Origin: Oceanospirillaceae bacterium UBA2001
Lineage (GTDB): Bacteria > Pseudomonadota > Gammaproteobacteria > Pseudomonadales > Balneatricaceae
Assembly (NCBI GenBank): GCA_002335115.1
Contig: DDCR01000163.1
Coordinates: 1 to 39,384 of the forward strand
Direction: 5' to 3'
DNA length: 39,384 nucleotides
The notes under the pieces are model-generated. The model was not told where the DNA came from and ran no database searches. It was given only the letters and a program-made list of their open reading frames with translations. This document shows positions 19,969 through 30,996 of the stretch, piece after piece. Each line of letters begins with the position of its first letter. The stretch's first letter is position 1. A program made the position numbers and the translations under genes.

Positions 19969-20676
19969 CTACAAGACTTCGTTTAAAAGGGTTTCAGTAA
20001 AATTAGGATCACAACGGTAACCCACACCCCGTACGGTTTCGATCACAGTCGCAGCTTTACCCAATTGCTTTCGCACACCACGAATATGCACATCAATATT
20101 TCGATCCACAACCTCAGAATGCTCACCTAAAGCTGATAATATGAGTTGCTCCCGTGAAAACGCCCGGCCCGGTTGAGCCATTAATGTGTGTAACAATTTG
20201 AATTCGGTAGTGGTTAGTTTGAGTGTCTGTCCATTTAGATCACAAGTGTAAGCTTCTAGGTTGAGTGATAATGAACCTATTGAGAGTATTTTGGTGGACG
20301 GGGTTCGGCGTAATGCGACTTTAATCCGAGCCAACAGTTCGGCTTGGCTAAAAGGTTTAGTGATATAGTCATCTGCACCTTGGGTAAGGCCACTTATAAC
20401 ATCCACTTCTTCACTGCGTGCTGACAACATAATAATAGGAATAAGCTGTGTTTTAAGATTTGCCTTTAAGCGCTCACAGACCTGCATACCGGAGAGCCCA
20501 GGAAGCATGATATCAAGCAATATTAAATCAGGAGTTTGCGTTTGAGCCAATGCTAAACCCTTAATGCCATCACTGGCTAAGGATAATTTATACCCAGCCC
20601 GCCTAAGGTTATAAGCGATAATCTCCTGGATATCAACTTCATCTTCGATGCATAAAATATGTTGAGTATTGGTCAT
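19969..20676 (-). CDS. phoB: PhoB-type response regulator
   Basis: This OmpR/PhoB-family activator would switch on phosphate-starvation genes when phosphorylated by PhoR. The 235-residue protein has a receiver domain with acidic ED at 11-12, phospho-acceptor Asp55 in LILLDIMLPG and Lys107 in DDYITKPFS. A winged-helix DNA-binding domain follows, with VVDRNIDVHIRGVRKQLG and IETVRGVGYRC. It starts 6 bases after the mnmE stop codon and runs directly into phoR, so mnmE-phoB-phoR are probably read on one transcript. The name rests on family resemblance and on the neighbouring phosphate genes. Confidence 0.87.
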   Translation of the reverse strand: MTNTQHILCIEDEVDIQEIIAYNLRRAGYKLSLASDGIKGLALAQTQTPDLILLDIMLPGLSGMQVCERLKANLKTQLIPIIMLSARSEEVDVISGLTQGADDYITKPFSQAELLARIKVALRRTPSTKILSIGSLSLNLEAYTCDLNGQTLKLTTTEFKLLHTLMAQPGRAFSREQLILSALGEHSEVVDRNIDVHIRGVRKQLGKAATVIETVRGVGYRCDPNFTETLLNEVL

Positions 20677-20682
20677 AAGTTG

Positions 20683-22041
20683 TTATTTCCCGATACAAAA
20701 TGACCCAAATATACGGCCCAATAAGTCATCACTAGTGAAACTACCAGTAATCTCGTTCAAGCATTCTTGGGCCAGACGTAGGTCCTCAGCTAGCAACTCG
20801 CCAGCCTGACTGTAAGCCAGTTGTGAAGACCCTTCCTGTAATAAAACTCGACACCGTTGCAGAGCATCGATGTGGCGCCGTCTGGCACTAAAGCCGCCCT
20901 CCAATGTCGTTTGGTAACCAACCACTTGTTTGAGTTGACGCCTGAGTAAGTCAAGGCCTTGGCCATCTTTCGCGCTTAGGTAAATACAGTCTACTCCATC
21001 GACCTGAGTGAATTGAGGGAGTCCTTCTGAGAGGTCTATTTTATTACGAACTAAAGTCAGTTGGCTAGGCATTGGTTGCACACCCATTAACGTCTGCCAG
21101 TGTTCTTTGGGTGAACAATGGTCTTGTGCTTCTTGTAACAATAACACTTGATCGGCCTGACTAATGGCTTCAATCGCACGTTCAATGCCAATCTGTTCCA
21201 CCTTATCTGGACTGTTGCGCAAACCAGCCGTATCAATAATGTGTAAGGGTAGGCCATCGATATTAATAGACTCTTTTAAAATATCTCGGGTGGTGCCGGC
21301 AATGTCTGTGACAATGGCTCGGTCTTGTCCTGCAAGGGCGTTAAGTAGGCTTGACTTGCCAGCATTGGGCGCCCCTGCAATCACGACTTGCATACCTTCT
21401 TGCAATAGGCTGCCTTGTTGGGCACGCTCTAATAGTTGGTCTAGGTCTGATTGCGCCTTAGCCAATAAGTTAGCGACCTTACCATCTGCTAAAAAGTCGA
21501 TTTCTTCCTCTGGAAAATCGATCGCTGCCTCCACGTATAATCTTAGGTAGATTATATTTTCAACCAAAGTGTTAATTTGGCTAGAAAAGACCCCCTGTAA
21601 TGAACGCAAGGCATTTCTAGCAGCTTGCTCTGAGCTAGCATCGATTAGGTCAGCAATGGACTCTGCTTGAGCTAAATCCATTTTGTCATTCAAAAAAGCG
21701 CGTTCTGAAAACTCTCCAGGTCTGGCAATACGTGCCCCTAAAAGAATGAGTTCACGTTGCAATAGGTCCATGACAATTTGGCCACCATGACCCTGAAACT
21801 CAAACACATCCTCACCCGTGAAAGAGTCTGGACCTTTGAAATAGAGGCTGATGCCAGCATCAATCTGTGCCCCGTGTGTGTCTAAAAAGGGTCCATAGTG
21901 GGCGTGGCGAATTTGACTTTGGTTGTGGCTTAGTTGCTGACCATAGGCAAGAGCCTGTGGACCCGATAAGCGAATAATACCCACGCCGCCTCTGCCTGGA
22001 GGAGTGGTCTGAGCACAAATAGTGTCTAGATCTGATTGCAT
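20683..22041 (-). CDS. mnmE: tRNA modification GTPase MnmE
   Basis: MnmE (TrmE) works with MnmG to modify U34 of tRNA. The 452-residue protein has the N-terminal folate-binding domain, a helical domain and an inserted G domain with G1 GAPNAGKS (223-230), G2 TDIAGTTRD (245-253) and G3 DTAGL (270-274). It ends in FCIGK, carrying the essential C-terminal cysteine at 449. GGAGG lies 10 bases before the start codon. The yidC terminator lies upstream, so mnmE needs its own promoter in a short gap or depends on read-through. Confidence 0.97.
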   Translation of the reverse strand: MQSDLDTICAQTTPPGRGGVGIIRLSGPQALAYGQQLSHNQSQIRHAHYGPFLDTHGAQIDAGISLYFKGPDSFTGEDVFEFQGHGGQIVMDLLQRELILLGARIARPGEFSERAFLNDKMDLAQAESIADLIDASSEQAARNALRSLQGVFSSQINTLVENIIYLRLYVEAAIDFPEEEIDFLADGKVANLLAKAQSDLDQLLERAQQGSLLQEGMQVVIAGAPNAGKSSLLNALAGQDRAIVTDIAGTTRDILKESINIDGLPLHIIDTAGLRNSPDKVEQIGIERAIEAISQADQVLLLQEAQDHCSPKEHWQTLMGVQPMPSQLTLVRNKIDLSEGLPQFTQVDGVDCIYLSAKDGQGLDLLRRQLKQVVGYQTTLEGGFSARRRHIDALQRCRVLLQEGSSQLAYSQAGELLAEDLRLAQECLNEITGSFTSDDLLGRIFGSFCIGK

Positions 22042-22085
22042 TGTGGTCGGGCCTCCAGTTTTAAAAAGCAGCGTTTAATATAGAC

Positions 22086-22113
22086 AAAAAAGGCCTCTTG
22101 AGGAGGCCTTTTT
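22086..22113 (-). terminator. Intrinsic terminator after yidC
   Basis: GGCCTC (22092-22097) pairs with GAGGCC (22103-22108), flanked by six A and five T. On the minus strand the hairpin ends in a U tract, about 20 bases beyond the yidC stop. It separates yidC from mnmE. Confidence 0.85.
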
Positions 22114-22133
22114 ATGCTACAACGAGTGTGAGG

Positions 22134-23795
22134 TTAATGCTTGCGCTCAGCCATTGATTTTTCAATGCGCTTGGTAATGACATACTGTTGCGTGATCGAC
22201 AATACGTTGTTGCAGACCCAGTACAATACAAGGCCAGCAGGGAACCAGAGGAAGAAGACCGTAAACACGACGGGCAACATCTTCATTATTTTAGCCTGCA
22301 TTGGATCTGGTGGCGTCGGGTTAAGCATTTGTTGAATGAACATGGTGGCACCCATGAGCAAAGGCAACACAAAATATGGGTCTTGCACTGAAAGATCTTG
22401 AATCCAAAGAATAAATGGTGCGTGCCTCAATTCGACTGTTTCCATTAACATCCAATATAAACCAATAAATACAGGCATCTGAATGATAATGGGGAAGCAA
22501 CCACTTAAGGGATTTGCCTTTTCTCGCTTATAAAGCTCCATCATCCCTGCTGACATTTTCGCGCGGTCGTCACCAAACTGTTCTTTTAATTTAGCAATTT
22601 CAGGGGCTAATGCACGCATCTTGGCCATGGAACGATAAGAAATGGCCGAGGGATAGAAAAAGAAGGCTTTGACACATAAAGTGACCAGCAAGATGGCAGT
22701 TCCCCAGTTTCCAACAAAACCAAACATCGTATTTAAAAGCCAAAATAACGGTTGAGAAACCCACCATAGCCATCCGTAGTCAACGACAAGGTCTAGATTT
22801 TCCGATATCGCTTCAAGATCCGCCTGTATCTTGGGACCCGCGTAAAAATCAGCTGATGTGGAACCAGACTGTCCAGCTTGGAGCTCCAATGCCGGACTAA
22901 CAAAACCGGCGATATAGTTATTTTTGCTGACTCGGGTACTGTAGTTGTGTTGCTGCTCCGGATTAGGCACCCATGCACTCACAAAGTAGTGTTGCAGCAT
23001 GCCAACCCATCCCCCTGGAGCACTGCGCTGCAGATTAAGGTCGTCCATGTCATCAAAATCGTAGCGGTAATATTTATCGTCTGGGAATGAAAATGCGGGT
23101 CCTAAGTAAGCGGACATGCCCATCCCACCGGAGGCACTCGGATCGCTAGAACGGTCCCGTTTAATTTGACCAAACAGGTTGGCTGACCAAGGCTGGTTGC
23201 CACGGTTATCAACGGCATAAGTGAGATTGACTAAATGACTGCCTCGGGCAAAGGTATATATCTTGTTGATAACTGCACCATTATCATCAGTGAGGCTTAG
23301 TACAATCTGTAATTCCTGTTGGTCATCTTCGAGTTGGTAGGATGATTGGGCTGCATTAAATATGGGACGCGATTTAATGTCTGTGCCATTGACGCCAATA
23401 AGCCCACTTTGTGCGACGTAAGTACGTTGTTGATTTTGTTCTAAGAGAGTGAAAAGTACATCAGGGTGATCCATTTCTGCTAAGTATTGAACTAGAGAAG
23501 CTTGAATAATGTCGCCACCTTGGGTATCAATAATAACTTCTAATGTGTCAGTTTTAACCTCGATAAGGTTTCCGCTCGTCGCGTTATCTGTTTGGGTAAC
23601 TGACACTTCTGTGTCACCACTAGGGGGGGTAGCCACTGCAAAGTCTGTACTAACCGGGGCTACATCATAGGCAGAAATACTGGTGACTTGCTGAGGAGCA
23701 AGGGCTTCGGTACCATAATCTTGGTTCCATTGAAGTACCATCAAGTAAGAGATGATGGCGACACCCGCGATTAGAATAATGCGTTGAAAATCCAT
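22134..23795 (-). CDS. yidC: Membrane protein insertase YidC
   Basis: YidC inserts and folds inner-membrane proteins, alone or with Sec; subunit c of the ATP synthase is a classic client. The 553-residue protein begins MDFQRIILIAGVAIISYLMVLQWNQDYG, the typical Gram-negative start with a membrane helix. It has a large periplasmic beta domain (about 55-340) and then the conserved core helices, including SGCFPIIIQMPVFIGLYWML and FPAGLVLYWVCNN. No good Shine-Dalgarno precedes the ATG. A promoter lies just upstream. The yidD gene, often found between rnpA and yidC, is not there. Confidence 0.97.
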   Translation of the reverse strand: MDFQRIILIAGVAIISYLMVLQWNQDYGTEALAPQQVTSISAYDVAPVSTDFAVATPPSGDTEVSVTQTDNATSGNLIEVKTDTLEVIIDTQGGDIIQASLVQYLAEMDHPDVLFTLLEQNQQRTYVAQSGLIGVNGTDIKSRPIFNAAQSSYQLEDDQQELQIVLSLTDDNGAVINKIYTFARGSHLVNLTYAVDNRGNQPWSANLFGQIKRDRSSDPSASGGMGMSAYLGPAFSFPDDKYYRYDFDDMDDLNLQRSAPGGWVGMLQHYFVSAWVPNPEQQHNYSTRVSKNNYIAGFVSPALELQAGQSGSTSADFYAGPKIQADLEAISENLDLVVDYGWLWWVSQPLFWLLNTMFGFVGNWGTAILLVTLCVKAFFFYPSAISYRSMAKMRALAPEIAKLKEQFGDDRAKMSAGMMELYKREKANPLSGCFPIIIQMPVFIGLYWMLMETVELRHAPFILWIQDLSVQDPYFVLPLLMGATMFIQQMLNPTPPDPMQAKIMKMLPVVFTVFFLWFPAGLVLYWVCNNVLSITQQYVITKRIEKSMAERKH

Positions 23796-23834
23796 AGAAA
23801 CAAATCGTCATTAGTTGTATTGTAAAGGAGATTG

Positions 23835-23862
23835 ATTATAGTGCCTGTTTGACTATTGGCAA
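23835..23862 (-). promoter_or_regulatory. Promoter for yidC
   Basis: On the minus strand TTGCCA (23857-23862) and a perfect TATAAT (23835-23840) are 16 bases apart. The predicted leader is about 30 bases. It occupies the short rnpA-yidC gap. Confidence 0.6.
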
Positions 23863-23889
23863 TGGCCAGCCAGTGCATGAGGACGAAAA

Positions 23890-24267
23890 CTAGCTACTTT
23901 GGGCAGTTTTTTTACGTAATCTTGCCCATTGCTTAATAATTAGCCGATGAACTGCGTCATTATCGAGTTCACCTAAACCTTTTCTGGACAAGATAACAAT
24001 GTCTAAAGGAAGGGAAAATTCGTTGGATTGAGTACAAAGATTACGAAAGCTGTCTCTGACAATGCGCTTAATACGATTGCGGTGCACTGCAAGCTTGATG
24101 CCTTTTTTGGCAATCACCAAGCCAATGCGAGAATGAGCGTGTAAACTGGTGCGTGCGAGTATCAGTATGTGTTGATCTGAAACCTTGAAATCAGCTTGAT
24201 CAAACACTCTTCGAAAATCCCCAGCGTTCAAAAGGCGCCGTTGCCGGGAAAAATCGAGTTCAGACAT
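23890..24267 (-). CDS. rnpA: Ribonuclease P protein component
   Basis: RnpA is the protein subunit of RNase P, which removes 5' leaders from pre-tRNAs. The 125-residue basic protein contains the family signature KLAVHRNRIKRIVRDSFR (the RNR motif) at about 75-92 and the N-terminal FSRQRRLLNAGDFRRVF. It starts 22 bases after the rpmH stop in the standard rpmH-rnpA operon. Confidence 0.96.
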   Translation of the reverse strand: MSELDFSRQRRLLNAGDFRRVFDQADFKVSDQHILILARTSLHAHSRIGLVIAKKGIKLAVHRNRIKRIVRDSFRNLCTQSNEFSLPLDIVILSRKGLGELDNDAVHRLIIKQWARLRKKTAQSS

Positions 24268-24289
24268 AGGTTAAGCAGGTAAAATTCGC

Positions 24290-24424
24290 TTACGCGCTTA
24301 GGCTCTTGCGGCCTTTGGCACGGCGAGCGTTAATAATGGCCCGACCACCTGGGGTTGACATACGTGCACGGAAACCGTGTGTGCGCTTACGCTTTAAGAC
24401 GCTAGGTTGAAACGTTCTTTTCAT
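24290..24424 (-). CDS. rpmH: 50S ribosomal protein L34
   Basis: This 44-residue, very basic protein is the large-subunit protein L34. It reads [18 protein letters not shown] and continues with [21 protein letters not shown], ending SLSA. Length and sequence match the family (46 residues in E. coli). It is divergent from dnaA across a 294-base regulatory gap and is followed by rnpA. Confidence 0.98.
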   Translation of the reverse strand: MKRTFQPSVLKRKRTHGFRARMSTPGGRAIINARRAKGRKSLSA

Positions 24425-24484
24425 GATCGGTCTCGCAAAAATAGTTAGTTGCCAAAGGTTTGGCGATGAAAATCTAGGGGCGAA

Positions 24485-24513
24485 ATTATATTAGAGGAAA
24501 AATCTAATAGCAA
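24485..24513 (-). promoter_or_regulatory. Promoter for rpmH-rnpA with an inverted repeat in its spacer
   Basis: On the minus strand TTGCTA (24508-24513) and TATAAT (24485-24490) are 17 bases apart. An inverted repeat, ATTAGA (24490-24495) and TCTAAT (24503-24508), fills the spacer and touches both hexamers. That would suit an operator, though no regulator is known here. Confidence 0.6.
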
Positions 24514-24566
24514 GCCTGATTTACTGTTTAGGCTATAAAATTATCCGATAGGTGCAATTTACTTTG

Positions 24567-24585
24567 CCTAAGCCCAAAACTTAGG
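24567..24585. repeat. Inverted repeat in the dnaA-rpmH gap
   Basis: CCTAAG (24567-24572) and CTTAGG (24580-24585) are separated by 7 bases, the same 6-7-6 layout as the repeat in the rpmH promoter. It lies 28 bases to the left of the DnaA box. Possible regulator site; unidentified. Confidence 0.35.
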
Positions 24586-24613
24586 ACTTATATTGCCTTA
24601 CTGCGGTTTTGCC

Positions 24614-24622
24614 TGTGGATAA
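24614..24622 (-). promoter_or_regulatory. DnaA box upstream of dnaA
   Basis: TGTGGATAA is a perfect DnaA box (TTATCCACA on the minus strand), 97 bases before the dnaA start codon. DnaA autoregulation through such a site is well known in other bacteria. A TATAAT at 24658-24663 is a possible dnaA -10 but has no well-spaced -35. Confidence 0.7.
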
Positions 24623-24718
24623 CTTTAGGCACTTGGTGATAAAATAATGAGGTTAATTATAATAATTAAAGCCAGCTAAAGGCTTTAACAATCCAGTTTA
24701 AGATGGCTCCTATTAAAA

Positions 24719-26164
24719 ATGGCTCAAGCGATTTGGCAACAGTGTTTGGCGTGTCTTCAAGATGAATTGCCCAGTCAGCAGTTCAACACTTGGATTCGAC
24801 CGTTAAATGTAAATGAAAACGGTCGGGTAATCCAGTTGGTAGCTCCCAATCGGTTTGTACAGGATTGGGTCAGAGATAAGTATTTTTCTAGAATCCGTGA
24901 ATTGGTAGCGGATTACGCTACTGATGCCACTCAGGATGTTGAATTGGTTGTCGCTTCGTCTGCCCTGAGTTCCCAAAGTCAATCGAGTGGATCGGCTACT
25001 GCTGCATCGCCAGTTGCCGCAGTGTTTAATTCGACAGTGGCCAAACCCGTTAGCTCAAGGGTAAACAGCCCCATTATTCAGCCCCATTTTAATGCTGATA
25101 GTGGGCCAGATCGTGTGGTTCAGGTTGAGGGCTCGGTGCGACATCAGAGCTACTTGAACAGAGCGTTCACTTTTTCCAGCTTTGTACAAGGTAAGTCTAA
25201 TCAGTTGGCTTTAGCTGCAGCTAAGCAAGTCGCAGAAAACCCTGGTAGTTCGTATAACCCTTTATTTCTTTATGGTGGCGTTGGCCTAGGTAAAACCCAT
25301 TTAATGCATGCGGTGGGAGCGGCTTTGATAGAGCGTAACCCTAATGCAAAAGTAGTTTACCTGCACTCTGAGCGCTTTGTTGCAGATATGGTGAAGGCGT
25401 TGCAGCTCAACGCGATCAACGAATTCAAGCGTTTTTACCGATCAGTGGATGCACTGCTAATAGACGACATACAATTTTTTGCAGGCAAAGAGAGGTCGCA
25501 AGAAGAGTTTTTTCATACCTTTAATGCTCTTTTGGAGAGTGGCCAGCAAATGATCTTAACATGTGATCGTTATCCAAAAGAAATAGCAGGTTTAGAAGAC
25601 CGTTTAAAATCGCGTTTCGGTTGGGGCTTAACAGTTGCTGTGGAACCACCGGAGCTAGAAACTCGAGTGGCCATATTGATGAAAAAAGCGGCCGAAGGTA
25701 ACATTGCTCTGCCTGAAGATGCGGCTTTCTTTTTAGCAAAAAAGATTCGGTCAAACGTGAGAGAACTTGAAGGAGCCCTTAAACGAGTGGTGGCAAACTC
25801 GCATTTTACGGGTGAAGCGATTTCCACAGCGTTCGTGAAAGAGTCACTACGGGATCTGTTGGCACTGCAAGATCGAAAGGTCAGTATTGATAATATCCAG
25901 AAAACTGTGGCAAGCTATTATAAGATTAAAATTGCTGATATCTTATCCAAACGTCGGTCACGGTCAGTAGCTCGACCTCGACAGTTGGCCATGGCGCTGG
26001 CCAAAGAATTGACCAATCATAGTTTGCCGGAGATCGGCGATGCCTTTGGTGGAAGAGACCATACAACGGTCTTGCACGCTTGCCGGAAAATTAAAGAATT
26101 ACGCGAAGCAGATCGTGACATTCACGATGATTATGATAACTTATACCGCACGCTAACTGTCTAA
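24719..26164 (+). CDS. dnaA: Chromosomal replication initiator DnaA
   Basis: DnaA binds DnaA boxes, melts the origin and loads the helicase. The 481-residue protein has domain I (about 1-80, starting [18 protein letters not shown]), a Ser/Ala-rich linker (about 80-140), the AAA+ domain with Walker [10 protein letters not shown] at 186-194 and Walker B LLIDDIQF, and domain IV with the DNA-binding signature [12 protein letters not shown] at 447-458. No strong Shine-Dalgarno precedes the ATG, which may indicate weak translation. It is divergent from rpmH and starts the dnaA-dnaN-recF-gyrB series. Confidence 0.98.
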   Translation: MAQAIWQQCLACLQDELPSQQFNTWIRPLNVNENGRVIQLVAPNRFVQDWVRDKYFSRIRELVADYATDATQDVELVVASSALSSQSQSSGSATAASPVAAVFNSTVAKPVSSRVNSPIIQPHFNADSGPDRVVQVEGSVRHQSYLNRAFTFSSFVQGKSNQLALAAAKQVAENPGSSYNPLFLYGGVGLGKTHLMHAVGAALIERNPNAKVVYLHSERFVADMVKALQLNAINEFKRFYRSVDALLIDDIQFFAGKERSQEEFFHTFNALLESGQQMILTCDRYPKEIAGLEDRLKSRFGWGLTVAVEPPELETRVAILMKKAAEGNIALPEDAAFFLAKKIRSNVRELEGALKRVVANSHFTGEAISTAFVKESLRDLLALQDRKVSIDNIQKTVASYYKIKIADILSKRRSRSVARPRQLAMALAKELTNHSLPEIGDAFGGRDHTTVLHACRKIKELREADRDIHDDYDNLYRTLTV

Positions 26165-26206
26165 GTTGATAGTTGCTTGAGCCAAAACCGTGAACAGGAT
26201 TTTAGT

Positions 26207-27310
26207 ATGAAATTTACCATCAGCCGAGAAGCCTTTTTGAAACCCCTAGTTTTGGTAGCAGGAGTGGTTGAGAGACGTCAAACTTTGCCTGTGTTAGCTA
26301 ATATTCTGGTCGTGGTTGAGGGGGACCAATTGACGCTAACGGGCACAGATTTAGAGGTTGAGTTGGTTGGGCGGGTAAGTTTAGACCAACCGGGTGAGGA
26401 TGGCGGCGTCACCATTCCAGCGCGCAAATTGATGGACATTTGTAAGTCGCTACCAGACCACTCTATGATCGAAGTCATGCTCAATGATGAACATGTTTTG
26501 GTGCGATCTGCGCGTAGTAAATTTAAGTTATCCACATTACCATCAGCAGATTTTCCTAACGTGGAAGACAGCCCTGAGTCGTTTGAATTTGAGGTGTCTC
26601 AGATGGGTCTTAAGCAGTTGGTAGATCAAACTGGCTTTGCGATGGCTCAGCAAGATGTACGTTACTATTTAAATGGTATGCTGTTTGAGATTAAAGATAG
26701 TGAATTGCGCACTGTAGCAACCGATGGCCACCGTTTAGCTACGAGTGTTATGCCGGTTAGCCTGCCAGACCAGGCAGCACAACAATTAATTGTTCCACGC
26801 AAGGGTGTCTTAGAGCTTGCGCGCCTGATGACAGACGAAGATGGTATAGTGCGACTAGTGATAGGTGCGAGCCATATTCGAGCATTCACCAATGATTTCA
26901 TCTTTACGTCTAAACTAGTTGATGGTAAGTTTCCAGATTATGAGCGCGTATTGCCACGTAATGGCGACAAGTTGGTGCTTGTTGATCGCTTGGCAATGCG
27001 TGGTGTCCTCAGTCGTGCAGCGATCCTGTCCAATGAAAAGTACCGAGGTGTCCGCATGACGGTGAGTGATACTAATTTGCAGGTGGTGGCTAATAATCCA
27101 GAGCAGGAAGAGGCCGAAGAAAGTTTGATGGTCGATTATCAAGGTGCCCAAATTGAGATTGGTTTCAATGTAGGCTATGTGCTTGACGTGTTAAATGTCC
27201 TGCATAGCGATCAGGTAAAGATCACCTTGAGTGACTCGAACTCAAGTGCTTTGCTAGCTGATGGTGGTACGGGTGCAGCGCAATATGTGATCATGCCCAT
27301 GAGGCTTTAG
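26207..27310 (+). CDS. dnaN: DNA polymerase III beta subunit (sliding clamp)
   Basis: DnaN is the ring-shaped clamp that tethers polymerase III and many repair proteins to DNA. I place the start at the ATG of MKFTISREAFLKPL, giving 367 residues, close to the 366 of E. coli. The frame is open further upstream to a TTG at 26177, but AGGA sits 7 bases before this ATG and the family always begins at this point. Three repeated clamp domains are consistent with length, and the protein ends in YVIMPMRL. It lies 42 bases after dnaA. A perfect DnaA box sequence occurs inside it at 26528-26536. Confidence 0.97.
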   Translation: MKFTISREAFLKPLVLVAGVVERRQTLPVLANILVVVEGDQLTLTGTDLEVELVGRVSLDQPGEDGGVTIPARKLMDICKSLPDHSMIEVMLNDEHVLVRSARSKFKLSTLPSADFPNVEDSPESFEFEVSQMGLKQLVDQTGFAMAQQDVRYYLNGMLFEIKDSELRTVATDGHRLATSVMPVSLPDQAAQQLIVPRKGVLELARLMTDEDGIVRLVIGASHIRAFTNDFIFTSKLVDGKFPDYERVLPRNGDKLVLVDRLAMRGVLSRAAILSNEKYRGVRMTVSDTNLQVVANNPEQEEAEESLMVDYQGAQIEIGFNVGYVLDVLNVLHSDQVKITLSDSNSSALLADGGTGAAQYVIMPMRL

Positions 27311-27365
27311 TTGCAGTTAAAACCTATGATACTTTTGGGGCTCCAATAGCCTCAGCCACTACAGG

Positions 27366-27397
27366 TTATGCACAGCTTTTGGTGGGCTTTATCCACA
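27366..27397 (+). promoter_or_regulatory. Two DnaA boxes before recF
   Basis: TTATGCACA (27366-27374) and TTATCCACA (27389-27397) are in the same orientation, 23 bases apart start to start. The second shares its last base with the AGGA ribosome binding site of recF (27397-27400), 10 bases before the ATG. DnaA bound there could affect transcription from any promoter in the dnaN-recF gap. Confidence 0.6.
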
Positions 27398-27410
27398 GGA
27401 ATTTGAGCTT

Positions 27411-28499
27411 ATGTCTCTACAGCAACTAAGCATTCAGCGGTTGCGTAACCTGCATCAAGTTGAACTTCAATTTGATGCAGGCATTAATCTATTATATGGC
27501 CCAAACGCGAGTGGTAAAACCAGCGTCTTAGAAGCCATTCATATGCTGGCCTTGGGTCGGTCTTTTCGTAGTCTAAAGTTAGCGTCTGTCATTGGTGAGG
27601 GTCACATTGATTGTCTTTTGTTCGCCAAAGTTAAAAACGCCCAAGGGGTGAGTGACTCCTTGGGTATGACGCGTCGTCTGGATGGTAATCATAGTATACG
27701 CCTGAATGGGGAAAACCTTGGGTCAGTGGCTGAGCTTGCTAATTTATTACCCATACAGCTAATCGATCCAAATAGTTCAAGCCTCATTGAGGCTGGACCT
27801 AGTGTTCGAAGGCAATATTTGGATTGGGGCGTGTATCATCATAACCCGAACTTTTTTAGCCTTTGGAAGCAGGCTCAAAGACTGTTAAAACAGCGAAACA
27901 GCGCTCTCAAACGTGGTACAATAAATGCTGATGTGAGGGCTAGTTTTGATCCAGGCTTGGTTAAGGTGGCTGAGCAACTAAATGAGCTCAGGGCGGCGTA
28001 TTTGAAGCTTCTCGAGCCAGTATTTTTTGAACTCTTGTCTGGCTTAGTTGATTTGCCCGACTTGTCGCTGGGTTATTATTCAGGCTGGTCTGCGAATCGT
28101 CACTATGCTGATATTCTTGAAGAGACATTGATGCGTGACTTGCAGCTTGGCTACACCCAGCGAGGGCCACAGCGGGCAGACATAAAGTTTACTTTGCATG
28201 GTGTTAATGCAGTTGAACGTCTTTCTCGAGGCCAGCAAAAGTTGGTGGTAATTGCGCTTAAGCTTGCGCAAGGCAAATTATTGAGTGAGCTTGAAGGCCG
28301 TAAGTGTGTATTTTTGGTAGACGATTTAGCGGCAGAACTGGATTGGACGCATCGGCGGGAAATCTGTAAACAGTTAATTGAATTACAGGCACAGGTGTTC
28401 GTCACGAGTGTCGGAGCCGATGAGCTAAAAGAGTGTTGGCCCAAAGAAGTGCAGATTAAAATGTTTCACGTGAAACATGGGCAGGTAAGTCAGGAATAA
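27411..28499 (+). CDS. recF: Recombination and gap-repair protein RecF
   Basis: RecF is an SMC/ABC-like ATPase that helps load RecA at single-strand gaps. The 362-residue protein has Walker A GPNASGKT at 30-37, the ABC signature RLSRGQQKLV and Walker B VFLVDDLAAELD in its C-terminal third. It lies 100 bases after dnaN in the usual order. Near its 3' end a perfect parS site is read in frame as MFHVKH, so the C-terminal residues are partly dictated by the ParB binding site. Confidence 0.96.
   Translation: MSLQQLSIQRLRNLHQVELQFDAGINLLYGPNASGKTSVLEAIHMLALGRSFRSLKLASVIGEGHIDCLLFAKVKNAQGVSDSLGMTRRLDGNHSIRLNGENLGSVAELANLLPIQLIDPNSSSLIEAGPSVRRQYLDWGVYHHNPNFFSLWKQAQRLLKQRNSALKRGTINADVRASFDPGLVKVAEQLNELRAAYLKLLEPVFFELLSGLVDLPDLSLGYYSGWSANRHYADILEETLMRDLQLGYTQRGPQRADIKFTLHGVNAVERLSRGQQKLVVIALKLAQGKLLSELEGRKCVFLVDDLAAELDWTHRREICKQLIELQAQVFVTSVGADELKECWPKEVQIKMFHVKHGQVSQE
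28462..28477. promoter_or_regulatory. parS: parS site 1 (inside recF)
   Basis: TGTTTCACGTGAAACA is a perfect 16-base palindrome and matches the chromosomal parS consensus. The symmetry extends to 18 bases (28461-28478). ParB is encoded about 17 kb to the left. Confidence 0.95.
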
Positions 28500-28549
28500 A
28501 ATCCATTGAAGGCCTAGTGCTATTATTTAAGAAAATGATGTCGGAGTAA

Positions 28550-30970
<2,421 letters not shown>

Positions 30971-30996
30971 AATCTTCTTCGGCGTTAAATAGTGTT

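Noticed and set aside
26177..26206. Upstream TTG extension of dnaN (10 extra residues)
   Set aside because: The family begins at MKFT, and AGGA is well placed before that ATG; the extension is unlikely to be translated.
26528..26536. Perfect DnaA box TTATCCACA inside dnaN
   Set aside because: Isolated within coding sequence with no second box nearby; reported under dnaN but not claimed as a regulatory site.
28151..28444. 97-codon open frame antisense to recF
   Set aside because: Overlaps the conserved ABC signature and Walker B region of recF on the other strand; treated as a shadow frame.
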